Shown: in pieces, positions 8,341 through 16,924 of the stretch
Layout: the number at the start of each line of letters is the position of its first letter
Position numbering within the stretch: position 1 is the stretch's first letter
NCBI RefSeq assembly: GCF_003234445.2
Contig: NZ_CP126269.1
Coordinates: 2,852,001 to 2,916,000 of the forward strand
Reading direction: 5' to 3'
Source: Curtobacterium sp. MCLR17_036
GTDB lineage: Bacteria > Actinomycetota > Actinomycetes > Actinomycetales > Microbacteriaceae
DNA: 64,000 nt
Made by a program: the position numbers and the translations under genes
The notes under the pieces: generated by a model
Told to the model about the DNA's origin: nothing
Databases searched by the model: none
The model's input: only the letters and a program-made list of their open reading frames with translations

Positions 8341-9377
8341 GCCGTGGCGCCGGCGGTCTGACGCACGAGCGGGATGACCTGCTCGCCGAACCGGTCCATC
8401 TCCTCGAGCTGCGGCGAGAACTGCAGCAGGAGCGTGTCGACCCCGGCGTCCTCGAACTCCCGGATGCGGGCCGCCACCTGCGCCGGCGTGCCGACGAACC
8501 CGGGGCGCAGGCCGCGGTTCGACACCGAGTAGTCCTCGAGCGAGGGCACGTGCTCGAGCTGCGACTTCGAGATGAAGTCCTGGTACGACTCGTACGCCCT
8601 GCCGTGCTGCACGTCGGTGATCCGGGCGAGTTCGGCCTGCGCCTCTTCCTCGGTCTCGCGCACGATGACGTACGCGGCCATGCCGAACGCCTCGAACGGC
8701 GGCAGGTCGGCGTCGACGCGGCGCTGCTTCATCTCGGCGATCTTCGCGCGGAGCTCCTCGACCGTGCCTCCGTGCGTGACGTAGGCGTCGGCGTACCCGG
8801 TGATCGCGGCCTTGCCGGCCTCGCTCTCCCCACCGGCGTAGATGCGCGGCGTCACGCGGGGCTTCGGCTCGAGGTGCGCGTTCTCGATGTCGTAGTACTC
8901 GCCCGAGAACGAGTACGGGGTCTCGCGCCACAGGCCCTTCATGACCTCGACGAACTCCGCGGTGCGCTTGTACCGGTCGTCGTGCTCCGAGAAGATCCCG
9001 CCGTACTGCTTCGCCTCCTCCGCCCACCAGGCGCTCACGACGTTGAAGGTGAACCGGCCGCACGAGATGTCGTCGATCGTCGCCGCCTGCTTCGCCGTCA
9101 CCGCGGGCAGGTGGTACCCGGGACGCATCGCCGCCATGATCTCGAGGCGCTCGGTCGTCGCCGCGATCGCCGCCGCGAGCGACCATGCTTCGAGCGAGGG
9201 CGCCGCCGTGCCCTTGATGTCGTTGAGGTTGAGCTCCGGCACGAGCGTCAGGTCGAAGCCGATCCGCTCGGCGCGCTGCGCCAGGCGCTTCACGTAGTCG
9301 AAGGTGACCGGCATGTTCTCGTTGTCGACGTTGCGCAGCCAGCCGCCGAAGAGCGGGGTCCAGTATCCGAATCGCAC
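8337..9377 (-). CDS. SfnG-like FMNH2-dependent monooxygenase (dimethylsulfone type)
   Basis: This 346-residue luciferase-like TIM-barrel protein closely resembles the SfnG/SsuD branch: RFGYWTPLFGGWLRNV at the start, LVPELNLNDIKG, PGYHLPAVTAKQAATID and NVVSAWWAEEAKQYGG. SfnG uses reduced FMN and oxygen to cleave dimethylsulfone to methanesulfinate; other members cleave alkanesulfonates. The substrate here is not proven. No flavin reductase gene is present nearby, so reduced FMN must come from elsewhere. The GTG start at 9377 matches the family N-terminus. The stop overlaps the metY start, so both products are probably made together. Confidence 0.8.
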   Translation of the reverse strand: MRFGYWTPLFGGWLRNVDNENMPVTFDYVKRLAQRAERIGFDLTLVPELNLNDIKGTAAPSLEAWSLAAAIAATTERLEIMAAMRPGYHLPAVTAKQAATIDDISCGRFTFNVVSAWWAEEAKQYGGIFSEHDDRYKRTAEFVEVMKGLWRETPYSFSGEYYDIENAHLEPKPRVTPRIYAGGESEAGKAAITGYADAYVTHGGTVEELRAKIAEMKQRRVDADLPPFEAFGMAAYVIVRETEEEAQAELARITDVQHGRAYESYQDFISKSQLEHVPSLEDYSVSNRGLRPGFVGTPAQVAARIREFEDAGVDTLLLQFSPQLEEMDRFGEQVIPLVRQTAGATA

Positions 9378-9402
9378 GTTGGTTCCTTGGGGTGTGGGAA
9401 GG

Positions 9403-9446
9403 CGGACTGGAGGCCCGTGGCGGGCCCGCCACGGGCCTCCGGTCCG
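9403..9446. repeat. 44-bp palindrome, family F1, copy a
   Basis: Two arms meet without a loop at 9424/9425. The inner 16 bases of each arm (GGAGGCCCGTGGCGGG and its complement) are perfect, and the outer part has one mismatch. It fills the gap between the ATP-grasp gene and the sfnG-like gene, both leftward, and could end or attenuate transcription. Five other copies lie in this window. Confidence 0.85.
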
Positions 9447-9461
9447 GTGGGTCTTGCGTTC

Positions 9462-10460
9462 TCAGGCCGTGAGCTGCGCCGCGTACTGCGTCTCCAGCAG
9501 GCCACCGAGGTACCGCGCGATGGAGCGCGGGCCGGAGGCCGGCGCGGACTCCTCGACCGCGGGGTTGTAGTTCGTGTTCGTGTTGATGTCGTAGACCACG
9601 GTGCGGCCGTCCGTCGTCTCCATGAACTCGACGCCCGCGATGGTGATGCGCTGGTCGGCGAGGAACGTGCGGAGCTGCTGGACCAGCGGGTGCTCGGCGG
9701 TGACCTCGGTGCGGACGCTGAACGCCGGGGGCGCCCCGGCGGTCTCGGTGCCGGGGACGTCGCAGACGGCCCCGGCGATGACCTGGGGCACCTCGCACGC
9801 GTCGGCGGGGCAGAGCTCGAAGCTGCCGGCGCTCGTGTCGACGCGGACGGCGTACACGAACTCGCCGCCGACGAACTCGACGCGGGTGATGAAGGGCTCG
9901 CGAGCCGTCAGGTACTCCTGCAGCAGGGTGATGCCGTCGACCGGGGCCTCGAACTCGGGGCTGTCGACGTAGGCGTCGAACTCGGCGAGCGAGTCGAACC
10001 GCCGCACGCCCAAGCCCTTGCCGCCCTGGTTGTGCTTCGTGATGAAGGGGACGTCCTGCCCGTCGGTGAAGGTGCGGGCGGCGTTCTTGAGCGTCGTCGT
10101 GCCGAACACGGCGGTGGTGCGGGGCACGTCGAACCCGGCCTGCTGCAGGAGCCCGTGCTGGGCGACCTTCGACACCTCGAGCTCGAGCACGTGGCTGCCG
10201 CCCACGACCTGGCGGCCGGCGCGCTCGAGCCAGCCGAGGATCGCCCGGGTGTACTCCTTGCTGTGCTCGTGGCCGCGGGTGTGGGAGCTCGCGGACATGC
10301 GGGACCAGTAGACGCCCGGCTCCGGCTCGGCTGCGAGGTCGATCTGCCCCTCGGTCAGCAGGATCTCCTCGACCGGCACGCCCTCGGCCTCGAAGGCGGC
10401 GGCGAGCGGCGGGAACCACTCGGGGTTCTCGTGGATGACGTACACGCGCGGAGTGCTCAC
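9462..10460 (-). CDS. ATP-grasp (RimK/glutathione-synthetase-like) ligase
   Basis: This 332-residue protein has an ATP-grasp layout: an N-terminal pre-ATP-grasp region (RVYVIHENPEWFPPLAAAFE), a central nucleotide-binding part with FITKHNQGGKGLGVR (phosphate-binding lysine and glycine loop, about residue 140), ITLLQEYL, and a C-terminal metal-binding segment VVYDINTNTNYN. Such enzymes join a carboxylate to an amine or thiol through an acyl phosphate. The natural substrates are unknown. It precedes the sfnG-metY pair on the same strand, separated by 84 bases that contain palindrome F1a, so a shared role is possible but not shown. GTG at 10460 is the likely start. Confidence 0.72.
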   Translation of the reverse strand: MSTPRVYVIHENPEWFPPLAAAFEAEGVPVEEILLTEGQIDLAAEPEPGVYWSRMSASSHTRGHEHSKEYTRAILGWLERAGRQVVGGSHVLELEVSKVAQHGLLQQAGFDVPRTTAVFGTTTLKNAARTFTDGQDVPFITKHNQGGKGLGVRRFDSLAEFDAYVDSPEFEAPVDGITLLQEYLTAREPFITRVEFVGGEFVYAVRVDTSAGSFELCPADACEVPQVIAGAVCDVPGTETAGAPPAFSVRTEVTAEHPLVQQLRTFLADQRITIAGVEFMETTDGRTVVYDINTNTNYNPAVEESAPASGPRSIARYLGGLLETQYAAQLTA

Positions 10461-10580
10461 GGCCCCACCCTAGGCACGGTCACCCGCACGCTGCCAGGTG
10501 TGTGACGCGGCGTTGCGGTGCGGGGTGCGGTGGTGCTGGTCGTGGGTGGCGCTGGCGCTGAGCTGGCGCTGGCGCCGTTC

Positions 10581-10631
10581 GCGAAAGCGACAGTCTGCCG
10601 CCGACTGTTCGCGGCAGACTGTCGCTTCCGC
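10581..10631. repeat. Inverted repeat, family F2, copy a
   Basis: The arms GCGAAAGCGACAGTCTG... (10581-10601) and its complement (10611-10631) match at 20 of 21 positions with a 9-base loop. The same 25-base start occurs at 42481. It lies in the 258-base gap between the ATP-grasp gene and the XRE regulator gene. No other feature is evident in that gap. Confidence 0.8.
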
Positions 10632-10718
10632 AGTACGGACGGCGCAGCTTCCGGCAGGCCTGTCGCTCTGCCGGTGCCGTGGGGGCCGTCGGTACGGCCG
10701 AGCACCGTGGACGCGCCG

Positions 10719-11561
10719 TCAGCCGGCGAAGGTCTGCTGTCCGACGACACCGAGGAGCTCGAGCTTCTGCGCGTCCTCGGTGCCGGGCGGCGCGGTGAAC
10801 AGCAGGAGCGCCTGGGCCTGGTCGTCGGTGTGCAACACCTGGCAGTCGACGGTGATCCGACCGAGTTCGGGCTGCACGATCGTCTTGTTGTCCGACCAGC
10901 GCGTCGCCACCTCGTGCATGGCCCAGATCTCCTGGAACTCGGGACTGCGGGCCTGCAGCTCCGCGATGAGCTCGGTCGCCCGACGGTCGCCCGGCCCCGC
11001 GAGCCCGACCGAGGCCCGCAACGAGGCGACCACCACCCGTCCGAGCCGCTCGTGCTGCTCCGGTGCGTACTTCGCACGCTCCCCGCCGGACACGAACCAC
11101 CGCCACGCCTGGTACCGCTCGTTGCCCAGTAGTCCGACCGAGGTGCCGAGGAGCGCCGCCGCGAGCCGGTTCTCCACCAGGGTCTCGCCGAGGTGGCTCA
11201 CGACGATCGCCGGGGTGTCCTCGAGCCGGTCGAGCACCCGCAGGATCGCCGGGTCGACGTGGTCGGCGCGGCGCATCCGGGTCGGTGCGTTCTGCCCCGC
11301 CAGGTGGAACAGGTGGTCGCGCTCGTCCAGGCTGCAGCGCAGCGCCCGCGCGATCGCCGCGATCATCTGCTCGGAGGGCTGCGGACCGCGCTGCTGCTCG
11401 AGGCGCGTGTAGTAGTCGACGGACATGCCGGCGAGCGCGGCGACCTCCTCGCGGCGGAGCCCCGGCGTCCGACGGCGCGGCCCCTGCCCGAGGCCGACGT
11501 CCTCCGGGCGCAGCAGCTCGCGGCGACGGCGGAGGAAGTCTGCGAGCGCGGCACGGTCCAT
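10719..11561 (-). CDS. XRE-family regulator with MmyB-like ligand domain
   Basis: This 280-residue protein has an N-terminal helix-turn-helix of the XRE type (about residues 30-85; LRREEVAALAGMSVDYYTRLEQ is diagnostic, with GPRRRTPG before it). The rest matches MmyB-like C-terminal domains (WFVSGGERAKYAPEQHERLGR, ELGRITVDCQVLHTDD), which are thought to bind a small ligand or fatty acid. In actinobacteria such regulators commonly control a divergent oxidoreductase, as here: the SDR gene begins 102 bases away in the opposite direction. ATG at 11561 gives the standard MDRAALADFLRRRRE start; a start at 11582 would add seven residues. Confidence 0.85.
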   Translation of the reverse strand: MDRAALADFLRRRRELLRPEDVGLGQGPRRRTPGLRREEVAALAGMSVDYYTRLEQQRGPQPSEQMIAAIARALRCSLDERDHLFHLAGQNAPTRMRRADHVDPAILRVLDRLEDTPAIVVSHLGETLVENRLAAALLGTSVGLLGNERYQAWRWFVSGGERAKYAPEQHERLGRVVVASLRASVGLAGPGDRRATELIAELQARSPEFQEIWAMHEVATRWSDNKTIVQPELGRITVDCQVLHTDDQAQALLLFTAPPGTEDAQKLELLGVVGQQTFAG

Positions 11562-11662
11562 GCCTCGATCATGGTCCGGCACCGCGTGCCGTGCCAGGGA
11601 TCGCGGATCCCCCGATGACCCCGCTCTGGATGGCGCAGCGGCCGCGGAGCATCGTGGTCGTC

Positions 11663-12403
11663 ATGGACACCACGAACTCCACCGTCTTCATCCCCGGCGC
11701 GACCTCGGGCATCGGCCTCGCCCTCGCCCAGCGACTGCAGGCCGACGGCAGCACCGTCGTCATCGGCGGTCGCCGACAGGAACTCCTCGACTCCCTCGCC
11801 GCCGAGCACGGCTTCGGCACCGTCCAGATCGACGTCGCCGACGCGTCGTCGATCGAGGCCGCTGCCGCTGCGGTGCTCGCGGACCACCCGTCGTTGGACG
11901 CGCTCGTCACCATGTCGGGGATCATGCGCAACGAGGACCTGCGCTCCCCCGATCACATCGGCGACGCGCTCGAGACGATCCAGACCAACCTGGTCGGGAC
12001 CATCCGCCTCATCGACGCCTTCCTGCCGCACCTGCTCGAGCAGCCGACCGCCACCGTCATGACCGTCTCGTCGGGCCTGGCGTTCGTGCCGCTCACCGCG
12101 ACCCCGACCTACAGCGCCACGAAGGCCGCCGTGCACTCCTACACGCAGACGCTCCGCCAGCAGCTCGTCGGGTCGTCGGTCGAGGTGCTCGAGCTCGCAC
12201 CGCCCGCCGTCCGGACCGACCTGATGGGCGGCGCGGACTTCGGCGGCATGCCGCTCGACGAGTTCGCGGACGAGGTGATGGCGATCCTGCGCGCGGGCGA
12301 CGCGACCGAGGTCCTCGTGCAGAACGTGCAGCCGCTGCGCTTCGCCGAGCGCAACGGGAACCACCAGCAGATCCTCGAGATGATGGCGTCCCGCGAGCAC
12401 TGA
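11663..12403 (+). CDS. Short-chain dehydrogenase/reductase
   Basis: This 246-residue Rossmann enzyme has the cofactor motif GATSGIG (about residues 12-18), an acidic IDVADASS segment after the third strand, the catalytic serine in TVSSGLAF and the YSATK catalytic pair. A GGRR motif after the second strand suggests NADP(H). The sequence is close to the DltE-like SDR subgroup that is often divergent from an MmyB-type regulator, the arrangement seen here. The substrate is unknown. ATG at 11663 is chosen; upstream in-frame ATG codons would add a poorly conserved extension. The 147 bases after it hold nothing recognisable. Confidence 0.85.
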   Translation: MDTTNSTVFIPGATSGIGLALAQRLQADGSTVVIGGRRQELLDSLAAEHGFGTVQIDVADASSIEAAAAAVLADHPSLDALVTMSGIMRNEDLRSPDHIGDALETIQTNLVGTIRLIDAFLPHLLEQPTATVMTVSSGLAFVPLTATPTYSATKAAVHSYTQTLRQQLVGSSVEVLELAPPAVRTDLMGGADFGGMPLDEFADEVMAILRAGDATEVLVQNVQPLRFAERNGNHQQILEMMASREH

Positions 12404-12550
12404 CTCGGGTTCCCGGGGCGGCGCTCGCGTCGCGTGCGTCGCCCCGCACAACCGGAGTGCACCGGCGCCGCGCACCGACGCGGTTCGATCGCACTGTGGT
12501 CGTGCAGGGCCCGGCCGGTTCGCGTCGATGGCGGTGCGGCTGTCGGAGAG

Positions 12551-13084
12551 TCACGAGCCGCGACCGATGCGCAGCTGTCGCGCGTGCTGTGCTCCCGCAG
12601 CGTCGATCATGAGCGGGAGGCGCGCCTTGTCCACCACAGCGAACGAGGGGTCGACGGTCACGAAGCCGTCGACCTCCCAGTGTTCGGCCGTGGCGACGTG
12701 CACGGCACCCGCAGCGGTCAGACCGAACGCTTCCATGAGGTCCGGGACATCATCGGCGACCGCATCGACACTGGCCCAGTGCATCTGGGTCGAACTCAGC
12801 AGGTCCCGCCAGGCCGTGCCGTGCTGATGTGTCGCCTGCGGTCCCTCGCGTTGCGCTGATTCGAAGATCTCGAACTCGGCGAACCCGCTGTACACGATGC
12901 TCGTGTCGGCCAGGTCGAGATGGTCCCAGAACGCCGCGGCTCGGGCATGTTGTGGCTACGCGCGGTGGAGAACGCACTCGATGAAACTCGTCTCCACGAG
13001 GACTGCAGCGGGTCGCCCAGAGCATCGGTCGAACTCCAAGACCCGGTGCTCGGCGAAGTCAGCGGGTCCGAGAGACGCGAACAC
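12551..13084 (-). pseudogene. PIN-domain toxin remnant with internal amber stop
   Basis: Read from GTG at 13084, the frame encodes a PIN-like protein (AAVLVETSFIECVL for the first strand, SGFAEFEIFES, GAVHVATAEHWEVDGFVTVDPSF for the C-terminal core) but has TAG at 12958-12956, codon 43. Homology continues smoothly on both sides (HARAAAFWDHL follows), so a point mutation is more likely than a gene boundary. Of the acidic residues expected in an active PIN ribonuclease, the first is Glu (VETS) and the one normally before HxATA is Gly. The 114-codon frame from 12895 is only the C-terminal remnant. It starts 2 bases after the antitoxin-like gene. Confidence 0.65.
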
Positions 13085-13086
13085 GG

Positions 13087-13359
13087 TCAAGACACCCAGT
13101 GCAACCGCTCGATCGGTACGACCCGGCAGTCCGGATCGATCGCTTCCATCGCACGCCGCCGACGCTCGCGGCGCTCTTCGAACGTTCCTTCAGGCCGTGG
13201 CGTCCGTGCGAAGAGCGCCTGGCGCTCGGCTGCTGTGGTCGCGCTCGACGAACGCACTCCGTCGGGTTCCGCTCGCCGGAGCGCGCGGAGACGACCTTCG
13301 ACGATCTGTTCCTCGGTCAGGGCACTTCGAGAGGGGCGAGGCAAGTCAGTGGGCCGCAT
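13087..13359 (-). CDS. Small antitoxin-like protein upstream of PIN remnant
   Basis: This 90-residue, charged protein has no clear family match that I can name. Its middle and end are Arg/Glu-rich (RPEGTFEERRERRRRAMEAID), which fits a helical antitoxin tail, and it precedes a PIN toxin frame by 2 bases, the usual antitoxin-toxin order. The ATG at 13359 is strongly supported by GGAGGAG seven bases upstream; a longer frame to 13515 runs into the rsmA end and is rejected. With the toxin broken, this gene may be a leftover or may still act as a repressor. The antitoxin role is inference from position and composition. Confidence 0.6.
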   Translation of the reverse strand: MRPTDLPRPSRSALTEEQIVEGRLRALRRAEPDGVRSSSATTAAERQALFARTPRPEGTFEERRERRRRAMEAIDPDCRVVPIERLHWVS

Positions 13360-13414
13360 GATGTCTCCTCCGTTGATGCGCTCAACGGTAAGGAGGTCGA
13401 ACGGCCGTGCCCAA

Positions 13415-13427
13415 ACATTCCGTATGT
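13415..13427. promoter_or_regulatory. Possible operator of the antitoxin-toxin pair
   Basis: A short inverted repeat ACAT-N5-ATGT sits 55 bases upstream of the antitoxin start, in a locally less GC-rich gap between rsmA and the antitoxin. Antitoxins commonly repress their own promoter from such a site. Evidence is only the symmetry and position. Confidence 0.3.
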
Positions 13428-13450
13428 CGCCGGACTGGAAGAGGGACGGA

Positions 13451-14302
13451 CTACTCTGCCGCCTCGAGGACCGTCCGCCCGAGCCGCACGAAGTCGTCCA
13501 CCCCGATCGCCTCACCCCTGGCGGTCGGGTCGATGCCCGCGGCCGTCAGGACCTCGGAGGCAGGACCGCTGCCGCCGAGCACGCCGGACAGGCTCTGCCG
13601 CAGCATCTTGCGTCGCTGCTGGAACGCGGCGTCCACCAGCGTGAACACCCGCGACCGCAGGGTCTCGTCGCCCGGGGGCTCGTGCCGGTCGAACGCGACG
13701 AGGACGCTGTCGACGTTCGGCACCGGCCAGAAGACCTGGCGGCTGACGAGTCCGGCCGTGCTCCACGAGCCGTACCAGGCGGCCTTGACGCTCGGTGACC
13801 CGTAGACCTTGCTGCCGGGGCCGGCTGCCAGCCGGTACCCGACCTCGGCCTGCACCATGACGAGCGACCGCTCGATCGACGGGAAGGTCGCGAGCAGGTG
13901 CAGCAGCACCGGGACCGAGATGTTGTAGGGCAGGTTCGCGACCAGGTGCGTCGGCTCGACGTCGAGGTCCGACGCGGCGACGGTCATGGCGTCCTGCTGG
14001 ACGACGGTCAGCGTGGCGTCCGGCTGCATGGCGGCGACGGTCGCGGGGAGCTTGGCGGCCAGGCGCTTGTCGATCTCGACGGCGGTGACGGGTGCGCCGG
14101 TCTCGGTGAGTCCGAGGGTGAGCGACCCGAGCCCCGGCCCGATCTCGAGCACCCGGGCCGACGGCGTCACGCCGGCGACGGACACGATGCGTCGGACGGT
14201 GTTGGCGTCGTGCACGAAGTTCTGGCCGAGCTTCTTCGTCGGGGTGACGTCGAGTTCGGCCGCGAGGTCCCGGATCTCCGCCGGGCCGAGCAGTGCGCCC
14301 AC
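13451..14302 (-). CDS. rsmA: 16S rRNA dimethyladenosine transferase RsmA (KsgA)
   Basis: This 283-residue enzyme dimethylates two adjacent adenines in helix 45 of 16S rRNA using S-adenosylmethionine. It has KLGQNFVHD near the N-terminus, the SAM-binding loop [10 protein letters not shown] (about residues 55-64) and the catalytic NLPYNIS motif. GTG at 14302 is used because the earlier in-frame codons overlap tatD and the codon at 14308 is GTA. Only 2 bases separate it from tatD, so it belongs to the metG-tatD-rsmA operon. The neighbour downstream is the antitoxin-like gene rather than ispE, its usual partner. Confidence 0.93.
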   Translation of the reverse strand: MGALLGPAEIRDLAAELDVTPTKKLGQNFVHDANTVRRIVSVAGVTPSARVLEIGPGLGSLTLGLTETGAPVTAVEIDKRLAAKLPATVAAMQPDATLTVVQQDAMTVAASDLDVEPTHLVANLPYNISVPVLLHLLATFPSIERSLVMVQAEVGYRLAAGPGSKVYGSPSVKAAWYGSWSTAGLVSRQVFWPVPNVDSVLVAFDRHEPPGDETLRSRVFTLVDAAFQQRRKMLRQSLSGVLGGSGPASEVLTAAGIDPTARGEAIGVDDFVRLGRTVLEAAE

Positions 14303-14304
14303 GG

Positions 14305-15237
14305 CTACTCGTCCACCGTGACGGGCTCGGCGTCCCACGCGCCGTAGACGAGCTCGGTGTTCGAGGCGATCTGCGCCGCGAGCATCGAGGCGTCGGTGCC
14401 GAGGGTCTCCGCCATCGACCGCAGGGTGAGCGGGACGAGGTACGGCGCGTTCGGCCGACCGCGGTACGGCGTGGGCGTCAGGAACGGAGCGTCCGTCTCG
14501 ATCATGACCAGGTGCCGCGGTGCGGCCAGCAGGGCCTCGCGCAGCGGCGCCGCGTTCTTGAACGTCACGGTGCCGGCGAAGGACATGTACCAGCCGCGCT
14601 CGGCGCAGAGCCGGGCGAGGTCGGGACCGCCGGAGAAGCAGTGGAAGACGGTGCGCTCGGGCGCACCCACCCGGTCGAGGACCTCGACCACGGCGTCGTG
14701 CGCGTCGCGGTCGTGGATGGTGAGCGCGAGGTCGTGCTCCTTCGCGATGCGGATGTGCTCCTCGAACGAGCGGACCTGGGCGTCGCGGCCGTCCTCGCCG
14801 GTGCGGAAGAAGTCGAGGCCGGTCTCACCGATCGCCCTGACCCGCGGCAGCGCCGCGAGCCGTTCGATGCCGGCGAGGTGCTCGTCGAGCAGCCCCTGTT
14901 CCTGCAGCACCGGCGCTTCGTTCGGGTGCAGCGCCACGGCTGCGAGGACCCGGGGCTCACGGGCGGCGATCGACGCGGACCACTCCGAGGTGGCGAGGTC
15001 GGTGCCGACCTGCACGACACCGCGGACGCCGACGCTCGACGCGCGGTCGAGGTGCTCGCGGTAGTCGAGCGGACCGTCGCCGCCGTCGCCGACACCGTCG
15101 GCGATCTCCATGTGGGTGTGGTTGTCGTACACCGGCACGACGAGCGCCTGCGGCAGCGGCGGGTACGTCAGGTCGCGCTTCGAGCCACCGGACGACCCGT
15201 CGCCGCGGGACCGGACGTGCGACTCGGCGTCGGTCAC
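14305..15237 (-). CDS. tatD: TatD-family metal-dependent DNase/hydrolase
   Basis: This 310-residue TIM-barrel hydrolase shows the TatD metal ligands in order: DNHTHMEI (HxH), [10 protein letters not shown] with the conserved Glu, [17 protein letters not shown] and [14 protein letters not shown] [10 protein letters not shown] with the final Asp. TatD proteins are 3'-5' exonucleases or related deoxyribonucleases. The GTG start at 15237 overlaps the metG stop (GTGA). The first 40 residues form a short extension before the barrel, also seen in other actinobacterial members. Translational coupling to metG is likely. Confidence 0.9.
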   Translation of the reverse strand: MTDAESHVRSRGDGSSGGSKRDLTYPPLPQALVVPVYDNHTHMEIADGVGDGGDGPLDYREHLDRASSVGVRGVVQVGTDLATSEWSASIAAREPRVLAAVALHPNEAPVLQEQGLLDEHLAGIERLAALPRVRAIGETGLDFFRTGEDGRDAQVRSFEEHIRIAKEHDLALTIHDRDAHDAVVEVLDRVGAPERTVFHCFSGGPDLARLCAERGWYMSFAGTVTFKNAAPLREALLAAPRHLVMIETDAPFLTPTPYRGRPNAPYLVPLTLRSMAETLGTDASMLAAQIASNTELVYGAWDAEPVTVDE

Positions 15238-16802
15238 GGGGAGACCTGCTCGATGCGCGGGAACAGCCCGCTCTCGAGCGGCACCACGTGCGAGGCACCC
15301 TGCCACTCGTAGGCGCGGTCGACGCGCTGCTCGGCGACGGATCCACCGGCTCCGATCGCGGCCCAGAGCTTCTCGGTGGCCTTCGGCATCACCGGCGACA
15401 GCAGGACGGTCACGGTGCCGAGGCCGCGGAGCGCGGTCGTCAGGACGGTGTCGAGGCGCTCGCGGTTCGCGTCGTCCTTGGCGAGGGCCCACGGCGCCTG
15501 CTCGGTGATGTACCCGTTCAGGGCGTCGACGAGCTCCCACACGGCGGCGATCGCCTCGTGCGGGGCGAAGGCGGCGATCGCGGCGTCGGCACGCTCCGTG
15601 ACCGACACGGCCACGCTGTCGATCGCCTGGTCGGACCCGGTCAGGTCGCCGCGGGCCGGGACCTCGCCGTCGCGGTACTTCTGCAGCATCGCGACGAGTC
15701 GGGACGCCAGGTTGCCGTAGCCGTTGGCGAGCTCTGCCTGGTAGCGGGCGGAGATGTCCTCCCAGCTGAAGTTGCCGTCCTGCCCGAAGGTGATGGCGCG
15801 CAGGAAGTAGTAGCGGAACGCGTCGGAGCCGAACGTGTCGGTGATCTCGGACGGCGCGATGCCGGTGAGCTTCGACTTCGACATCTTCTCGCCGCCGACG
15901 AGCAGCCAGCCGTGGCCGAAGACGCGCTCCGGCACCGGCAGACCGGCGGCCATGAGCATCGCCGGCCAGATGACGGCATGGAAGCGGGCGATGTCCTTGC
16001 CCACGATGTGCACGCTCGGCCAGAGGCGGCGGAAGGCCTCGTCGTCGTCGGTGCCGTAGCCGAGCGCCGTGACGTAGTTGAGCAGGGCGTCGAACCAGAC
16101 GTACAGCACGTGGTCGCTGTCCCACGGGATCTGGATGCCCCAGTCGAAGCTCGACCGCGAGATCGACAGGTCGCGCAGGCCCTGCTTGACGAACGAGACG
16201 ATCTCGTTGCGGACGCTCTCGGGCTGGATGAACAGCGGGTTCGACTCGTACAGGTCGAGCAGGCGCTGCTCGAAGTCGGACATCCGGAAGAAGTAGTTGC
16301 GCTCGGACAGCACCTCGACCGGGATCGAGTGGATCGCGCAGACCTGCTGGCCCTCGTACGCGCCGGTGCCGGCGACGAGGTCGCCCGGCTGCTTGTACTC
16401 CTCGCAGCCCACGCAGTAGAAGCCCTCGAACTCGCCGGCGTAGATGAAGCCGTCGTCGTACAGCTTCTGCAGGAACGCCGTCACCCCGCGCTCGTGCCGC
16501 TCGTCGGTGGTGCGGATGAAGTCGTCGTTCGCGACGTCGACGGTGTCGAGCAGGGGCTTCCAGGCGTCGTTGACCAGGCGGTCCGCCCACTCCTTCGGCG
16601 TGACGTCGTTCGCCGAGGCGGTGCGCAGGATCTTCTGCCCGTGCTCGTCGGTGCCGGTGAGCAGCCAGGTGTCGTCACCGCGCTGCCGGTGCCAGCGTGC
16701 GAGGACGTCCGCGGCGACCTCGGTGTACGCGTGCCCGATGTGGGGCACGTCGTTCACGTAGAAGATCGGCGTGGTGATGCTGAACGAGGACCCGTCGGAC
16801 AT
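15234..16802 (-). CDS. metG: Methionyl-tRNA synthetase MetG
   Basis: This 522-residue class I synthetase charges tRNA-Met. It has the HIGH motif as PHIGHAYTE (about residues 19-27), the zinc-binding CVGCEEYK in the connective domain and KMSKS in GGEKMSKSKLTG near residue 300. It lacks the C-terminal EMAP-II-like tRNA-binding domain found in longer MetG proteins, as is usual for the actinobacterial short form. ATG at 16802 yields MSDGSSFSITTPIFYVND, the family start. It is the first gene of the metG-tatD-rsmA operon; 122 bases holding palindrome F1b separate it from rsmI. Confidence 0.95.
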   Translation of the reverse strand: MSDGSSFSITTPIFYVNDVPHIGHAYTEVAADVLARWHRQRGDDTWLLTGTDEHGQKILRTASANDVTPKEWADRLVNDAWKPLLDTVDVANDDFIRTTDERHERGVTAFLQKLYDDGFIYAGEFEGFYCVGCEEYKQPGDLVAGTGAYEGQQVCAIHSIPVEVLSERNYFFRMSDFEQRLLDLYESNPLFIQPESVRNEIVSFVKQGLRDLSISRSSFDWGIQIPWDSDHVLYVWFDALLNYVTALGYGTDDDEAFRRLWPSVHIVGKDIARFHAVIWPAMLMAAGLPVPERVFGHGWLLVGGEKMSKSKLTGIAPSEITDTFGSDAFRYYFLRAITFGQDGNFSWEDISARYQAELANGYGNLASRLVAMLQKYRDGEVPARGDLTGSDQAIDSVAVSVTERADAAIAAFAPHEAIAAVWELVDALNGYITEQAPWALAKDDANRERLDTVLTTALRGLGTVTVLLSPVMPKATEKLWAAIGAGGSVAEQRVDRAYEWQGASHVVPLESGLFPRIEQVSP

Positions 16803-16864
16803 GCCGACCATCCTACGGGCGCACACGAGCCGCATGACGCGCCCCGCGCCCGACCTGTGGAGAA

Positions 16865-16910
16865 CCGGACGGGAGGCCCGTGGCGGGCCCGACCCGCGCC
16901 TCCTGTCCGG
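16865..16910. repeat. 44-bp palindrome, family F1, copy b
   Basis: The left arm CCGGACGGGAGGCCCGTGG pairs imperfectly with CGCCTCCTGTCCGG. It lies between rsmI and metG, both leftward, and may act as an intergenic terminator or attenuator. The left half is close to the family consensus; the right half has several changes. Confidence 0.75.
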
Positions 16911-16924
16911 GACGACCCAGCCGT

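Noticed and set aside
6097..8361. A rightward open frame of 754 codons opposite ispE and metY
   Set aside because: Both opposite genes have diagnostic motifs; this frame has none and shows the composition of a shadow.
8550..10505. A rightward open frame of 651 codons opposite the sfnG-like and ATP-grasp genes
   Set aside because: It crosses a palindromic intergenic element and lacks any recognisable domain.
10498..11412. A rightward gene across the F2 repeat and the XRE regulator
   Set aside because: It starts inside the palindrome and is antisense to the regulator, with no homology.
12551..12895. An intact 114-residue gene in the PIN locus
   Set aside because: It begins in the middle of the PIN domain; homology continues upstream through the amber codon, so it is part of a pseudogene.
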